The notes below the pieces were generated by a model, which made no database searches, had not been told where the DNA came from, and was given only the letters and a program-made list of their open reading frames with translations. DNA of 64,000 nucleotides from Variovorax sp. dw_308 (GTDB lineage Bacteria; Pseudomonadota; Gammaproteobacteria; Burkholderiales; Burkholderiaceae_C), in assembly GCF_019207085.1 (NCBI RefSeq), contig NZ_JAATOM010000004.1:372001-436000 (forward strand), in the 5' to 3' direction. A program made the translations under genes and the position numbers. Positions 26,686 through 37,085 of the stretch are shown in pieces. The first letter of the stretch is position 1. Each line of letters starts with the position of its first letter.

Positions 26686-28137
26686 TTGAAACGCAGTGAC
26701 CTGACCCAACGCGCTCGCCATTACATCAATGGCCGCTGGGAGACAGGCGTGACCACCGGCCTGAGCGAGAACCCTTCGGATACCAGCGAGGTTGTCGCCG
26801 AATACGCCCGGGCCGACCGCATCCAGACCGAGCTGGCGATCCGCGCCGCCGCCGATGCCTTCCGGCACTGGAGCCACTCCACGCCGCAGCGTCGCGCGGA
26901 TGTGCTCGACCAGATCGGCAGCGAGATCCTGGCGCGCAAGGATCAACTCGGCCTGCTGCTCGCACGCGAGGAGGGCAAGACCTTGCCGGAGGCCGTTGCC
27001 GAGGCGACGCGGGCCGGGCAGATCTTCAAGTTCTTCGCTGGCGAGGCCTTGCGCGCGGGCGGTGAAAGCATGGCCTCGGTGCGACCCGGTGTGCATGTCG
27101 ATGTCACGCGCGAGCCGGTCGGCGTGGTCGGGCTGATCGCGCCGTGGAACTTTCCGCTGGCGATACCGGCCTGGAAGATCGCGCCGGCGCTGGCCTATGG
27201 GAACACCGTGGTGTTCAAGCCGGCCGAGCTGGTGCCAGGCTGCGGCTGGGCGCTGGCGGACATCATCAGCCGTGCGGCCTTGCCGGCGGGCGCCTTCAAC
27301 CTGGTCATGGGCAGCGGGCGTGAAGTGGGCCAGACATTGGTCGACAGCCCCCTGGTCGATGCCTTGAGCTTCACCGGTTCGGTGGAGACGGGCGAGCGCG
27401 TGCTGCAGGGGGCCACCGCGCGGCGCGCCAAGGTGCAACTGGAGATGGGCGGCAAGAACCCGCTGGTGGTGCTGGCCGATGCCGACCTCGACAAGGCGGT
27501 CGATTGCGCCGTGCAGGGCGCCTACTACTCGACCGGCCAGCGCTGCACGGCGTCGAGCAGGCTGGTGGTCGAGGCCAAGGTGTTCGATGCGTTCGTGGCG
27601 CGGCTGCGCGATCGAATGGCGGCCCTGCGCGTCGGCCATGCGGTGGAGCCGGGCGTCCACATCGGCCCTGTGGTCAGTCGTGCGCAACTGGCGCAGAACC
27701 TCGCGTGGATGACTATTGCGCGAGAAGAGGGCGCGGAGCACCTGTTTGGCGGCGAGCCCCTGCAGCGCGCAACGGTCGGCCACTTCATGAGCCCGGCGCT
27801 GTTCCTTGCAAAGCCTGAGCACCGCGTGGCGCGCGAGGAAATCTTCGGACCGATCGCCTGCGTGCTGCGGGCCGACGACTACGAGCATGCGCTGGCCCTG
27901 GCCAACGACACGCCCTTCGGTCTCTGCGCGGGCATCTGCACCACCTCGCTCAAGCACGCGATGCATTTCAGGCGTCACGCCCGGGTCGGCATGACGATGG
28001 TCAACCTGCCGACAGCGGGTGTCGACTACCACGTGCCCTTCGGCGGGCGCAAAGGATCGAGTTACGGCCCGCGCGAGCAGGGCCGTTACGCAGCGGAGTT
28101 CTATACCTCGGTCAAGACGGGCTACATGCTGGCCTGA
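26686..28137 (+). CDS. 2-oxoglutarate semialdehyde dehydrogenase-like aldehyde dehydrogenase
   Basis: An NAD(P)-dependent aldehyde dehydrogenase of the KGSADH/succinate-semialdehyde group. Visible: IAPWNFPLAIPAWKIAPALAYGN, active-site Glu in LEMGGKNPLVV, catalytic Cys in GQRCTASSR, and EEIFGPIACVL. I favour TTG 26686 (MKRSDLTQRARHYINGRW in effect, 483 residues, near the usual length of about 480). The in-frame ATG at 26611 leaves only 15 bp to the divergent LysR start and puts the dyad inside the coding region. No strong ribosome site is seen, so the start is uncertain. It would convert 2-oxoglutarate semialdehyde to 2-oxoglutarate, the last step of oxidative pentose catabolism. Confidence 0.82.
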   Translation: MKRSDLTQRARHYINGRWETGVTTGLSENPSDTSEVVAEYARADRIQTELAIRAAADAFRHWSHSTPQRRADVLDQIGSEILARKDQLGLLLAREEGKTLPEAVAEATRAGQIFKFFAGEALRAGGESMASVRPGVHVDVTREPVGVVGLIAPWNFPLAIPAWKIAPALAYGNTVVFKPAELVPGCGWALADIISRAALPAGAFNLVMGSGREVGQTLVDSPLVDALSFTGSVETGERVLQGATARRAKVQLEMGGKNPLVVLADADLDKAVDCAVQGAYYSTGQRCTASSRLVVEAKVFDAFVARLRDRMAALRVGHAVEPGVHIGPVVSRAQLAQNLAWMTIAREEGAEHLFGGEPLQRATVGHFMSPALFLAKPEHRVAREEIFGPIACVLRADDYEHALALANDTPFGLCAGICTTSLKHAMHFRRHARVGMTMVNLPTAGVDYHVPFGGRKGSSYGPREQGRYAAEFYTSVKTGYMLA

Positions 28138-28189
28138 TCGCGACCGGGGTCGAACATTTTTGTCACTACGCCAACAGGAGAACATCACC

Positions 28190-29152
28190 ATGAAACTGAC
28201 ACGCCGCACCCTGACCAAGGCACTTGCCTCCGCATCGCTCACGGGCCTGCTCCCGGCCGCTGCCTTTGCGCAAAACAAGATCGTGCTCGGCTTCGCCCAG
28301 GTCGGCGCAGAAAGCGAATGGCGCACGGCCAACACGGAGTCGATCAAGTCCTCGGCCGCTGCGGCGGGCATCGACCTCAAATTCTCCGACGCGCAGCAGA
28401 AGCAGGAGAACCAGATCAAGGCCATCCGCTCCTACATTGCGCAGAAGGTCGACGTGATCGCGTTCTCGCCCGTCGTCGAGACCGGCTGGGACACGGTGCT
28501 GCTGGAGGCCAAGGCCGCGAAGATCCCGGTGGTGCTGACCGACCGCTCGGTCAACTCGAAGGACACCTCGCTCTACGTGACCTTCATGGGCTCCGACTTC
28601 ATCGAGGAAGGCCGCAAGGCCGGCAAGTGGCTGGTCGAGAAGATGAAGGACAACAAGGGTCCGATCAACATCGTCGAGCTGCAGGGCACCGTGGGCTCCG
28701 CACCGGCCATCGACCGCAAGAAGGGCTTCGAGGAAATCATCAAGGCCGACCCCAAGTTCAAGATCACCCGCTCGCAGACCGGCGACTTCACCCGCGCCAA
28801 GGGCAAGGAGGTGATGGAAGCCTTCCTCAAGGCGGACAAGAACATCAATGTGCTCTTCGCGCACAACGACGACATGGCCATCGGCGCGATCCAGGCCATC
28901 GAGGAAGCGGGCCTCAAGCCGGCCAAGGACATCACCATCATCTCGATCGATGCCGTGAAGGGCGCCTTCGAAGCCATGATCGCGGGCAAGCTGAACGTCT
29001 CGGTGGAATGCAGCCCGCTGCTCGGCCCACAACTGATGAGCGCCGTGAAGGACATCAAGGCCGGCAAGTCGCTGCCCAAGCGCATCGTGACGGAAGAAGG
29101 CATCTTCCCGATGGAAGTGGCTGCCAAGGAATTCCCGTCACGGAAATATTGA
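28190..29152 (+). CDS. ytfQ: Sugar ABC transporter substrate-binding protein, YtfQ type
   Basis: A 320-residue periplasmic receptor of the ribose/galactofuranose group (Peripla_BP_4). The signal peptide MKLTRRTLTKALASASLTG... is cleaved near AFA-QNK. IVLGFAQVGAESEWRTANTESIK is the YtfQ-like start of the mature protein. ACAGGAG precedes the ATG. Its expected partners ytfR, ytfT and yjfF lie 4.3 kb downstream, beyond chvE-gguAB. E. coli YtfQ binds galactofuranose and arabinofuranose. Confidence 0.88.
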   Translation: MKLTRRTLTKALASASLTGLLPAAAFAQNKIVLGFAQVGAESEWRTANTESIKSSAAAAGIDLKFSDAQQKQENQIKAIRSYIAQKVDVIAFSPVVETGWDTVLLEAKAAKIPVVLTDRSVNSKDTSLYVTFMGSDFIEEGRKAGKWLVEKMKDNKGPINIVELQGTVGSAPAIDRKKGFEEIIKADPKFKITRSQTGDFTRAKGKEVMEAFLKADKNINVLFAHNDDMAIGAIQAIEEAGLKPAKDITIISIDAVKGAFEAMIAGKLNVSVECSPLLGPQLMSAVKDIKAGKSLPKRIVTEEGIFPMEVAAKEFPSRKY

Positions 29153-29163
29153 TACCTGGCCAT

Positions 29164-29192
29164 CCGCGGCCCGGTGAAAGCCGGTTCCGCGG
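29164..29192 (+). terminator. Intercistronic hairpin between ytfQ and chvE
   Basis: CCGCGG (29164-29169) with CCGG (29171-29174) pairs with CCGG (29181-29184) and CCGCGG (29187-29192) around a TGAAAG loop. A strong stem without a T-run, more likely an mRNA stabiliser or partial attenuator than a terminator. Confidence 0.4.
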
Positions 29193-29258
29193 CTGTTAAC
29201 GGAACGAGAATCGCAGCCCGCAGTACAACTCACAACACACACCCCAAGGAGAACTTTC

Positions 29259-30332
29259 ATGAAACGCACTTTCCTCAAGACCCTGCTTGCCGGCATCGCC
29301 GCCACGGGCCTCATCGGCGTGGCCTCGCTCGCGCAGGCGCAGGACAAGGGTCCGATCGCGATCTCGATGCCGACCAAGTCCTCGGCCCGCTGGATCGCCG
29401 ACGGCAACAACATGGTCAAGTACTTCAAGGAGAAGGGCTACAAGACCGATTTGCAGTACGCGGACGACGACATTCCGAACCAACTGGCGCAGATCGAGAA
29501 CATGGTGACGAAAGGCTCCAAGGTGCTGGTGATTGCAGCCATCGACGGCACCACGCTGTCCGACGTGCTTCAAAAGGCTGCTGACAAAGGCGTGAAGGTC
29601 ATCGCCTATGACCGCCTCATCAAGGGCTCGAAGAACGTCGACTACTACGCCACCTTCGATAACTTCCAGGTCGGCGTCCTTCAAGCGCAATCCATCGAGA
29701 AATCGCTCAAGCTGAAGGAAGGCAAGGGCCCATTCAATATCGAACTCTTCGGCGGCTCGCCGGACGACAACAACGCCTTCTTCTTCTACAACGGCGCGAT
29801 GTCGGTGCTCGACCCCTACATCAAGAGCGGCAAGCTGGTGGTGCGCAGCAAGCAGATGGGCATGGACAAGGTCGGCACGCTGCGCTGGGACGGCGCGGTG
29901 GCGCAGGCGCGCATGGACAACCTGCTGTCGGCCTACTACACCAAGGACCGCGTGGACGCGGTGCTGTCGCCGTATGACGGCCTGTCGATCGGCATCCTGT
30001 CCTCGCTCAAGGGCGTGGGCTACGGCTCGGCTTCGCAGCCGATGCCGGTGGTGACGGGCCAGGACGCGGAAGTGCCTTCGGTCAAGTCGATCCTGCGCAA
30101 GGAACAGACCTCCACCATCTTCAAGGACACGCGCGAGCTGGCCAAGGTGACGGTGGCGATGGTGGAAGCCATGGCCTCGGGCAAGACGCCTGAAGTCAAC
30201 GACACCAAGACCTACAACAACGGCGTGAAGGTCGTTCCCTCCTACCTGCTGAAGCCGGTGAGCGTGGACATCAGCAACTGGAAGCAGGTGCTGATCGACA
30301 GCGGCTACTACACCGAGGCGCAGGTCAAGTAA
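29259..30332 (+). CDS. chvE: Multiple-monosaccharide-binding protein ChvE
   Basis: A 357-residue periplasmic receptor with signal peptide [17 protein letters not shown] and cleavage near AQA-QDK. ChvE hallmarks are [42 protein letters not shown] and [10 protein letters not shown]. It binds several aldose monosaccharides and delivers them to GguAB. CAAGGAG precedes the ATG. Confidence 0.92.
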   Translation: MKRTFLKTLLAGIAATGLIGVASLAQAQDKGPIAISMPTKSSARWIADGNNMVKYFKEKGYKTDLQYADDDIPNQLAQIENMVTKGSKVLVIAAIDGTTLSDVLQKAADKGVKVIAYDRLIKGSKNVDYYATFDNFQVGVLQAQSIEKSLKLKEGKGPFNIELFGGSPDDNNAFFFYNGAMSVLDPYIKSGKLVVRSKQMGMDKVGTLRWDGAVAQARMDNLLSAYYTKDRVDAVLSPYDGLSIGILSSLKGVGYGSASQPMPVVTGQDAEVPSVKSILRKEQTSTIFKDTRELAKVTVAMVEAMASGKTPEVNDTKTYNNGVKVVPSYLLKPVSVDISNWKQVLIDSGYYTEAQVK

Positions 30333-30376
30333 GGCCTTCGCCTGTCTGATCCCTGCGAGGAAGACGGGAGAGAAGA

Positions 30377-31910
<1,534 letters not shown>

Positions 31911-31921
<11 letters not shown>

Positions 31922-33134
31922 AGTGAAAGGGGCCATCGCGCCCACGGCCGCGACGCCTGCCGTACCAACGGGCGCGGCGGCTTCCGGCACCGGCTTCATC
32001 AAGAACAACCTGCGCGAATACGGGATGCTGATCTCGCTGGTCGCGATCATGGTGCTGTTCCAGGTGCTGACCGACGGCACGCTGATGCGGCCGTTGAACC
32101 TCACCAACCTGCTGCTGCAGAACAGCTACATCGTCATCATGGCGCTGGGCATGCTGCTGGTGATCGTGGCCGGGCACATCGACTTGTCGGTGGGCTCGGT
32201 GTGCGGGTTCATCGGCGCGCTGGCGGCGGTGCTGATGGTGGAGTACGACTGGCACTTCGTGCCGACGACCATCGTCTGCCTCATCGCGGGCGGCGTCATC
32301 GGTGCTTCGCAGGGGTACTTCGTCGCGTACTTCCGCATCCCGTCGTTCATCGTGACGCTGGCGGGCATGCTGGTGTTCAAGGGCTTGTCGCTGGCGTTGC
32401 TGGCAGGGCAATCGGTCGGGCCGTTTCCGGAGGCGTTCCAGCGGCTCAGCTCGGGCTTCATTCCCGACGTGCTGGGCGGGGAGTCGATGCGCACCACCTC
32501 GGTCGTGCTGGGCGCGACTGCAGCGGCGGCCATGATGTTCGTCGCGCTGCGAGGTCGCGCCAAGCTGGCGCAGCATGGGATGGCGCAGGAGCCCTACGCC
32601 TTTTTCCTGGTCAAGAACCTGTTCTTCGCCGGCGTGGTGCTCTACCTGAGCTACCTGCTGGCGTCGTACAAGGGCCTGCCGAACGTGTTGATCGTGATGA
32701 CGGTGCTGATCGTGGCCTACGACTTCGTCACCAACCGCACCACGGTGGGCAGGCGCATTTATGCGCTGGGCGGCAACGAGAAGGCGGCGCGGCTGTCGGG
32801 CATCAAGACGCAGCGGCTCGCGTTCCTGACCTTCGTGAACATGGGCGTGCTGGCGGCGCTGGCCGGGCTGGTGTTCGCCGCGCGGCTGAACACGGCGACG
32901 CCGAAGGCCGGGCTGGGCTTCGAGCTGGACGTGATCGCAGCCTGCTTCATCGGCGGCGCCTCGGCATCGGGCGGCGTGGGCAAGGTGATGGGTGCGGTGA
33001 TCGGCGCCTTCGTGATGGGCGTGATGAACAACGGCATGTCGATCCTCGGCATCGGCATCGACTACCAGCAGGTGATCAAGGGCCTGGTGTTGCTGGCCGC
33101 GGTGTTCGTGGACGTGTACAACAAGAACAAGTGA
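31911..33134 (+). CDS. gguB: Sugar ABC transporter permease GguB (MmsB-like)
   Basis: A 407-residue permease with about ten to twelve helices and the [20 protein letters not shown] motif. A soluble Ala/Pro/Thr-rich tail of about 30 residues leads the protein, and GuB-type members carry a long central cytoplasmic loop (here [20 protein letters not shown]). The start MTSEVK lies inside the end of gguA. It pairs with GguA and ChvE. Confidence 0.92.
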
Positions 33135-33204
33135 AGGTATGAAGTTCGCTCCCAGTTCCCTGCTGGCCGAGTTTGCGGACTGGGGGCGGGATCACGCCGA
33201 CGGC

Positions 33205-33268
33205 GTGCTCTGCTCCGCGAATGTCCCCCGGCCTTCGGCCTCCTCCTTTATTTCGCTGCGCAGAGCAC
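33205..33268 (+). repeat. Structured palindromic element, unit 1
   Basis: A 64-bp unit with perfect 9-bp ends GTGCTCTGC (33205-33213) and GCAGAGCAC (33260-33268). The core (33214-33259) contains the internal hairpin GGCC-TTC-GGCC. Complementarity continues outward for several more bases with two mismatches. It is an inverted relative of unit 2. It lies in the 344-bp gap gguB-ytfR, which contains no gene. Confidence 0.75.
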
Positions 33269-33328
33269 ACCATCGACGTGATCAGTTATGGCCGGGGGTT
33301 CTCGGCCGGCACAGCGCGGCGTGTCCGG

Positions 33329-33420
33329 GGCCGAGGGCATCGGGTGTTCCCCGCAGCGAAATAAAGGAGGAGCCGAAGGCGGGGGACATTCGCGGAGGGG
33401 AACACCCGGTGTCCTCGGCC
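33329..33420 (-). repeat. Structured palindromic element, unit 2
   Basis: An inverted copy whose ends are GTGTTCCCC (33344-33352) and GGGGAACAC (33397-33405); pairing extends to about 24 bp each side (33329-33352 with 33397-33420, two mismatches). The core (33353-33396, reversed) matches unit 1 except that its internal hairpin is GCC-TTC-GGC, one base pair shorter. The stems of the two units differ in sequence but each pairs with itself. Confidence 0.75.
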
Positions 33421-33478
33421 CGCGCGCCGCACGAGGTTCATGCGACCCGGCAGACGCATGGCGTCATGGAGAACTGAA

Positions 33479-34996
33479 ATGCAAGTCTCCCCCGTGCTGG
33501 AGCTGACCGGCATCTCCAAGGACTTCTCCGGCGTCAGCGTGCTGCGCGACGTGCAGTTGCGGCTTTATCCGGGCGAGATCCATGCGCTGATGGGGCAGAA
33601 CGGTGCGGGCAAGTCGACCTTGATCAAGGTGCTCACGGGCGTGTTCCCTTCGAGCGGCGGCGAGATGCGGCTGGGTGGCGAAACGATCCGGCCATCGTCG
33701 CCGCTGGAGGCACAGAAGCTGGGCATCAGCACGGTCTACCAGGAGGTGAACCTGTGCCCGAATCTCTCGGTCGCGGAGAACGTCTTTGCCGGACGCTATC
33801 CGCGTCGCGGTGCGGCGCAGGGTTTTCGCATCGACTGGGCGATGGTGAATCGCCAGGCCACCGAGCTGCTGGCGCGCATCGGGCTTGACATCGACGTGAC
33901 GCGGCTGCTGTCGTGCTACTCGGTGGCGGTGCAGCAGATGGTCGCGATCGCGCGTGCGCTGGGCGTGCAGTCGAAGGTGCTGATCCTCGATGAGCCGACG
34001 TCGAGCCTGGACGACGACGAGGTGCACAAGCTGTTCGAGGTGCTGCGGCGCCTGCGCGGAGAGGGCCTGGCGATCGTCTTCGTCACGCACTTTCTCAACC
34101 AGGTTTATGCCGTGTCGGACCGCATCACGGTGCTGCGCAACGGCGCATGGGTGGGCGAGTGGCGCGCGAGCGAACTGGGCTCGCAGGCGCTGATCGCGGC
34201 CATGCTCGGGCGTGAACTGGCGGCGCAGTCGGCGCGCCCGGCCGCGCTGCCTGCATTCGACGAATCCGCGACCGCGCTGTTGCAGGCGAAGGAGATCGGG
34301 CAGGCCGGGCAACTGCAGCCGATGGACCTGCGCGTGCAGGCCGGCGAGATCGTGGGACTGGCGGGTTTGCTGGGGGCAGGCCGCACGGAGCTGGCGCGGC
34401 TGCTGTTCGGTCTGGAAGCGCCCGACCGCGGCGTGCTGAAGATCGATGGCAAGACGGTCAGGTTCGCGAACCCTGTCGATGCGATCCAGCAGGGGCTGGC
34501 CTTGTGCCCCGAGGAGCGCAAGACCGATGGCATCGTGGCCGAGTTGTCATTGCGCGAGAACATCGCGCTGGCGTTGCAGGCGCGGCTGGGCGCGCGGCGC
34601 TTCCTGTCGAAGGCGGAGCAGACGGCGCTGGCGGAGAAGTTTGTCGTTTCGCTGGGCATCAAGACGACCAGCGTGGAGACGCCCATCGGGCTGCTCTCAG
34701 GCGGCAACCAGCAGAAGGCCATGATCGCGCGCTGGCTCGCGACCGAGCCGCGCCTCCTGATCCTCGACGAGCCGACGCGCGGCATCGACGTGGCGGCCAA
34801 GCAGGAAATCATGGAGCAGATCCTCAAGCTGGCGCAAGCAGGCATGGCGGTGCTGTTCATCTCGTCGGAGATGAGCGAGGTGGTGCGCGTGGCACACCGC
34901 ATCGTGGTGCTGCGCGACCGGCGCAAGGTGGGCGAACTGCCCGGCGGCGCGAGCGAAGACGACGTGTACGAAATGATCGCAGCCGAACATGCCTGA
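33479..34996 (+). CDS. ytfR: Sugar ABC transporter ATPase, YtfR type
   Basis: A 505-residue double ABC ATPase. Domain 1 has Walker A GQNGAGKST and LDEPTSSLDDDEV, with an unusual signature region (CYSVAVQQMVAIARAL). Domain 2 has the degenerate GLLGAGRTE and a full [16 protein letters not shown]. The start MQVSP has GGAG 7 bp upstream; in-frame codons further upstream run towards the repeat. The end overlaps ytfT by 8 bp. Partner of YtfQ. Confidence 0.92.
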   Translation: MQVSPVLELTGISKDFSGVSVLRDVQLRLYPGEIHALMGQNGAGKSTLIKVLTGVFPSSGGEMRLGGETIRPSSPLEAQKLGISTVYQEVNLCPNLSVAENVFAGRYPRRGAAQGFRIDWAMVNRQATELLARIGLDIDVTRLLSCYSVAVQQMVAIARALGVQSKVLILDEPTSSLDDDEVHKLFEVLRRLRGEGLAIVFVTHFLNQVYAVSDRITVLRNGAWVGEWRASELGSQALIAAMLGRELAAQSARPAALPAFDESATALLQAKEIGQAGQLQPMDLRVQAGEIVGLAGLLGAGRTELARLLFGLEAPDRGVLKIDGKTVRFANPVDAIQQGLALCPEERKTDGIVAELSLRENIALALQARLGARRFLSKAEQTALAEKFVVSLGIKTTSVETPIGLLSGGNQQKAMIARWLATEPRLLILDEPTRGIDVAAKQEIMEQILKLAQAGMAVLFISSEMSEVVRVAHRIVVLRDRRKVGELPGGASEDDVYEMIAAEHA

Positions 34997-36035
34997 AGCA
35001 AAGTCCAGCCTTTTCAATGCCTTGATGAAGCACCGCCTCGCGTGGCCGCTGGTCACGCTGTTCCTGCTGCTCGCGCTGAACACGGCGTTCAACGCGAGCT
35101 TCCTGCACATCGAAGTGCGCAACGGGCATCTGTACGGCAGCCTCATCGACATCCTGAACCGCGCCGCGCCGCTGGTGCTGGTGTCGCTGGGCATGACGCT
35201 GGTGATCGCGACGCGGGGCATCGACATCTCGGTGGGCGCGGTGGTGGCGATCGCGGCGGCGCTCGCGGCCTGGATGATCGGTGGGTCGGTCAAGCCGGAT
35301 GTGAGCCGCTTTCCGATGTGGCTGGCACTTGTCTCCGCGGTGGCGCTGGCCTTGGTTTGCGGCCTGTGGAACGGGCTGCTGGTCGCCAAGGTCGGCATGC
35401 AGCCGATCATCGCGACGCTGATCCTGATGGTGGCGGGGCGCGGCATCGCGCAGCTCATCACCGAAGGGCAGATCATCACGATCTACTACGCGCCGTATTT
35501 CTTCCTGGGCAGCGGCTACCTGCTGGGGCTGCCGTTCTCGGTGTACATCGCGGCGGCGGTGTTCGCGCTGCTCTACCTGGCCATCACCCGCACGGCGCTG
35601 GGCCTGTTCATCCAGGCGGTGGGCATCAATCCGACGGCAGCGCGCGTGTCGGGCATCCAGGCACGGCGACTCATCGTGGGGGCCTATGCGTTCTGCGGCA
35701 TGTGCGCGGGGATCGCGGGCTTGCTGATCAGCTCGAACGTGAAGAGCGCGGACGGCAACAACGCCGGGCAACTGCTGGAGCTGGATGCGATCCTGGCGGT
35801 GACGCTTGGCGGCACGGCGCTGACGGGCGGGCGCTTCAGCCTGGTGGGAAGCGTGATCGGGGCGTTGATCATCCAGACGCTGACCTACGCGATCTATTCG
35901 CTGGGCGTGCCGCCGGAGATCAATCTCGTGGTGAAGGCGGTGGTGGTGTTCCTGGTGATGCTGATGCAGTCGGCGGAGTTTCGGGCCACCGTGCGGGGGC
36001 TGGTGCAAAGGCCGGCGTTGGGGGATTTGCGATGA
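34989..36035 (+). CDS. ytfT: Sugar ABC transporter permease, YtfT type
   Basis: A 348-residue permease with the sugar-permease motif TRGIDISVGAVVAIAAALAAW and the VSGIQARRLIVGAYAFCG segment that contacts the ATPase. About nine or ten helices. Translationally coupled to ytfR upstream and to yjfF downstream (ATGA). Confidence 0.92.
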   Translation: MPEAKSSLFNALMKHRLAWPLVTLFLLLALNTAFNASFLHIEVRNGHLYGSLIDILNRAAPLVLVSLGMTLVIATRGIDISVGAVVAIAAALAAWMIGGSVKPDVSRFPMWLALVSAVALALVCGLWNGLLVAKVGMQPIIATLILMVAGRGIAQLITEGQIITIYYAPYFFLGSGYLLGLPFSVYIAAAVFALLYLAITRTALGLFIQAVGINPTAARVSGIQARRLIVGAYAFCGMCAGIAGLLISSNVKSADGNNAGQLLELDAILAVTLGGTALTGGRFSLVGSVIGALIIQTLTYAIYSLGVPPEINLVVKAVVVFLVMLMQSAEFRATVRGLVQRPALGDLR

Positions 36036-37060
36036 GTGCGGTGTTGAGCAAAGACTCTCCCTCACCCCGGCCCTCTCCCGCGCGCGGGAGAGGGAGGGGG
36101 AAGCTGAATCCGAAGTACTGGCCGCTGGCGGCGACCATCTCGCTGTTCGTCGTGATGGCTTCGCTTGGCTCGGTGATGTACACGGGCTTCTTCTCGGCGC
36201 AGGTGTTCCTGAACCTGCTGATCGACAACGCCTTCCTCATCGTGGTCGCGGTGGGCATGACCTTCGTGATCCTCTCGGGCGGCATCGATCTTTCGGTGGG
36301 GTCGGTCATCGCGCTGACCACGATGGTGTCGGCCTCGCTGGTCGAGAAGCACGGCTGGAGCCCGCTTGCCGTGATTCCGCTGGTGCTGCTGATGGGCACG
36401 GCGTTCGGCGCCTTCATGGGCCTGCTGATCCAGCGCTTTCGGCTGCAGCCCTTCATCGTGACGCTGGCCGGCATGTTCCTGGCACGCGGGCTTTGCTACG
36501 TGATCAGCATCGACTCGGTCAGCATCCAGAACGAGTGGTACACGCAGGTCTCGCAGATCCGCATCCCGGTGTGGGGCGATGCATCTGTCTCGATCAGCGC
36601 GGTGATCGCGATCTTTGTGGTGCTGGTGGCCATCTTCGTCGCGCATTGCACGCCGTTCGGGCGCACCGTTTATGCGATCGGCGGCAGCGAGCATTCGGCC
36701 TTGCTGATGGGCCTGCCGGTGCGCTCGACCCTGATTGGCGTCTACACGCTCTCCGGCTTCTGCTCGGCGCTGGCAGGCGTGATCTTCACCTTCTACATGC
36801 TCTCGGGCTACGGGCTGCATGCGGTCGGGCTGGAGCTGGATGCCATCGCGGCCGTGGTGATCGGCGGCACCTTGCTCACGGGCGGCGTCGGCTACGTGGC
36901 CGGCACGCTGTTCGGCGTGCTGATGCTGGGCATCATCCAGACGCTGATCTCCTTCGACGGCACGCTGAGCTCCTGGTGGACGCGCATCGTCGTCGGCGCC
37001 TTGCTGTTCGTCTTCTGCCTGCTGCAACGCTTCTTCACCTCGCGCGCGCCAAGGCGCTGA
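36032..37060 (+). CDS. yjfF: Sugar ABC transporter permease, YjfF type, with in-frame repeat
   Basis: A 342-residue second permease (motif [20 protein letters not shown]). The ATG overlaps the ytfT stop, fixing the start. Residues about 9-23 (SPSPRPSPARGRGRG) are encoded by a palindromic repeat like those in soeB, placed in the cytoplasmic tail just before the first membrane helix (YWPLAATISLFVVMA). The membrane domain is intact, so it should be functional. Confidence 0.9.
   Translation: MSAVLSKDSPSPRPSPARGRGRGKLNPKYWPLAATISLFVVMASLGSVMYTGFFSAQVFLNLLIDNAFLIVVAVGMTFVILSGGIDLSVGSVIALTTMVSASLVEKHGWSPLAVIPLVLLMGTAFGAFMGLLIQRFRLQPFIVTLAGMFLARGLCYVISIDSVSIQNEWYTQVSQIRIPVWGDASVSISAVIAIFVVLVAIFVAHCTPFGRTVYAIGGSEHSALLMGLPVRSTLIGVYTLSGFCSALAGVIFTFYMLSGYGLHAVGLELDAIAAVVIGGTLLTGGVGYVAGTLFGVLMLGIIQTLISFDGTLSSWWTRIVVGALLFVFCLLQRFFTSRAPRR
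36059..36094 (+). repeat. REP-like palindrome inside yjfF
   Basis: CCCTCACCCC (36059-36068) followed by a perfect 24-bp palindrome (36071-36094, arms CCCTCTCCCGCG and CGCGGGAGAGGG). It matches the second soeB copy at 33 of 36 bases and is read in the same frame, giving Pro/Ser/Arg/Gly-rich sequence without stops. Confidence 0.88.
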
Positions 37061-37085
37061 CCTTCCCCAACAGACTCCCGCATCC

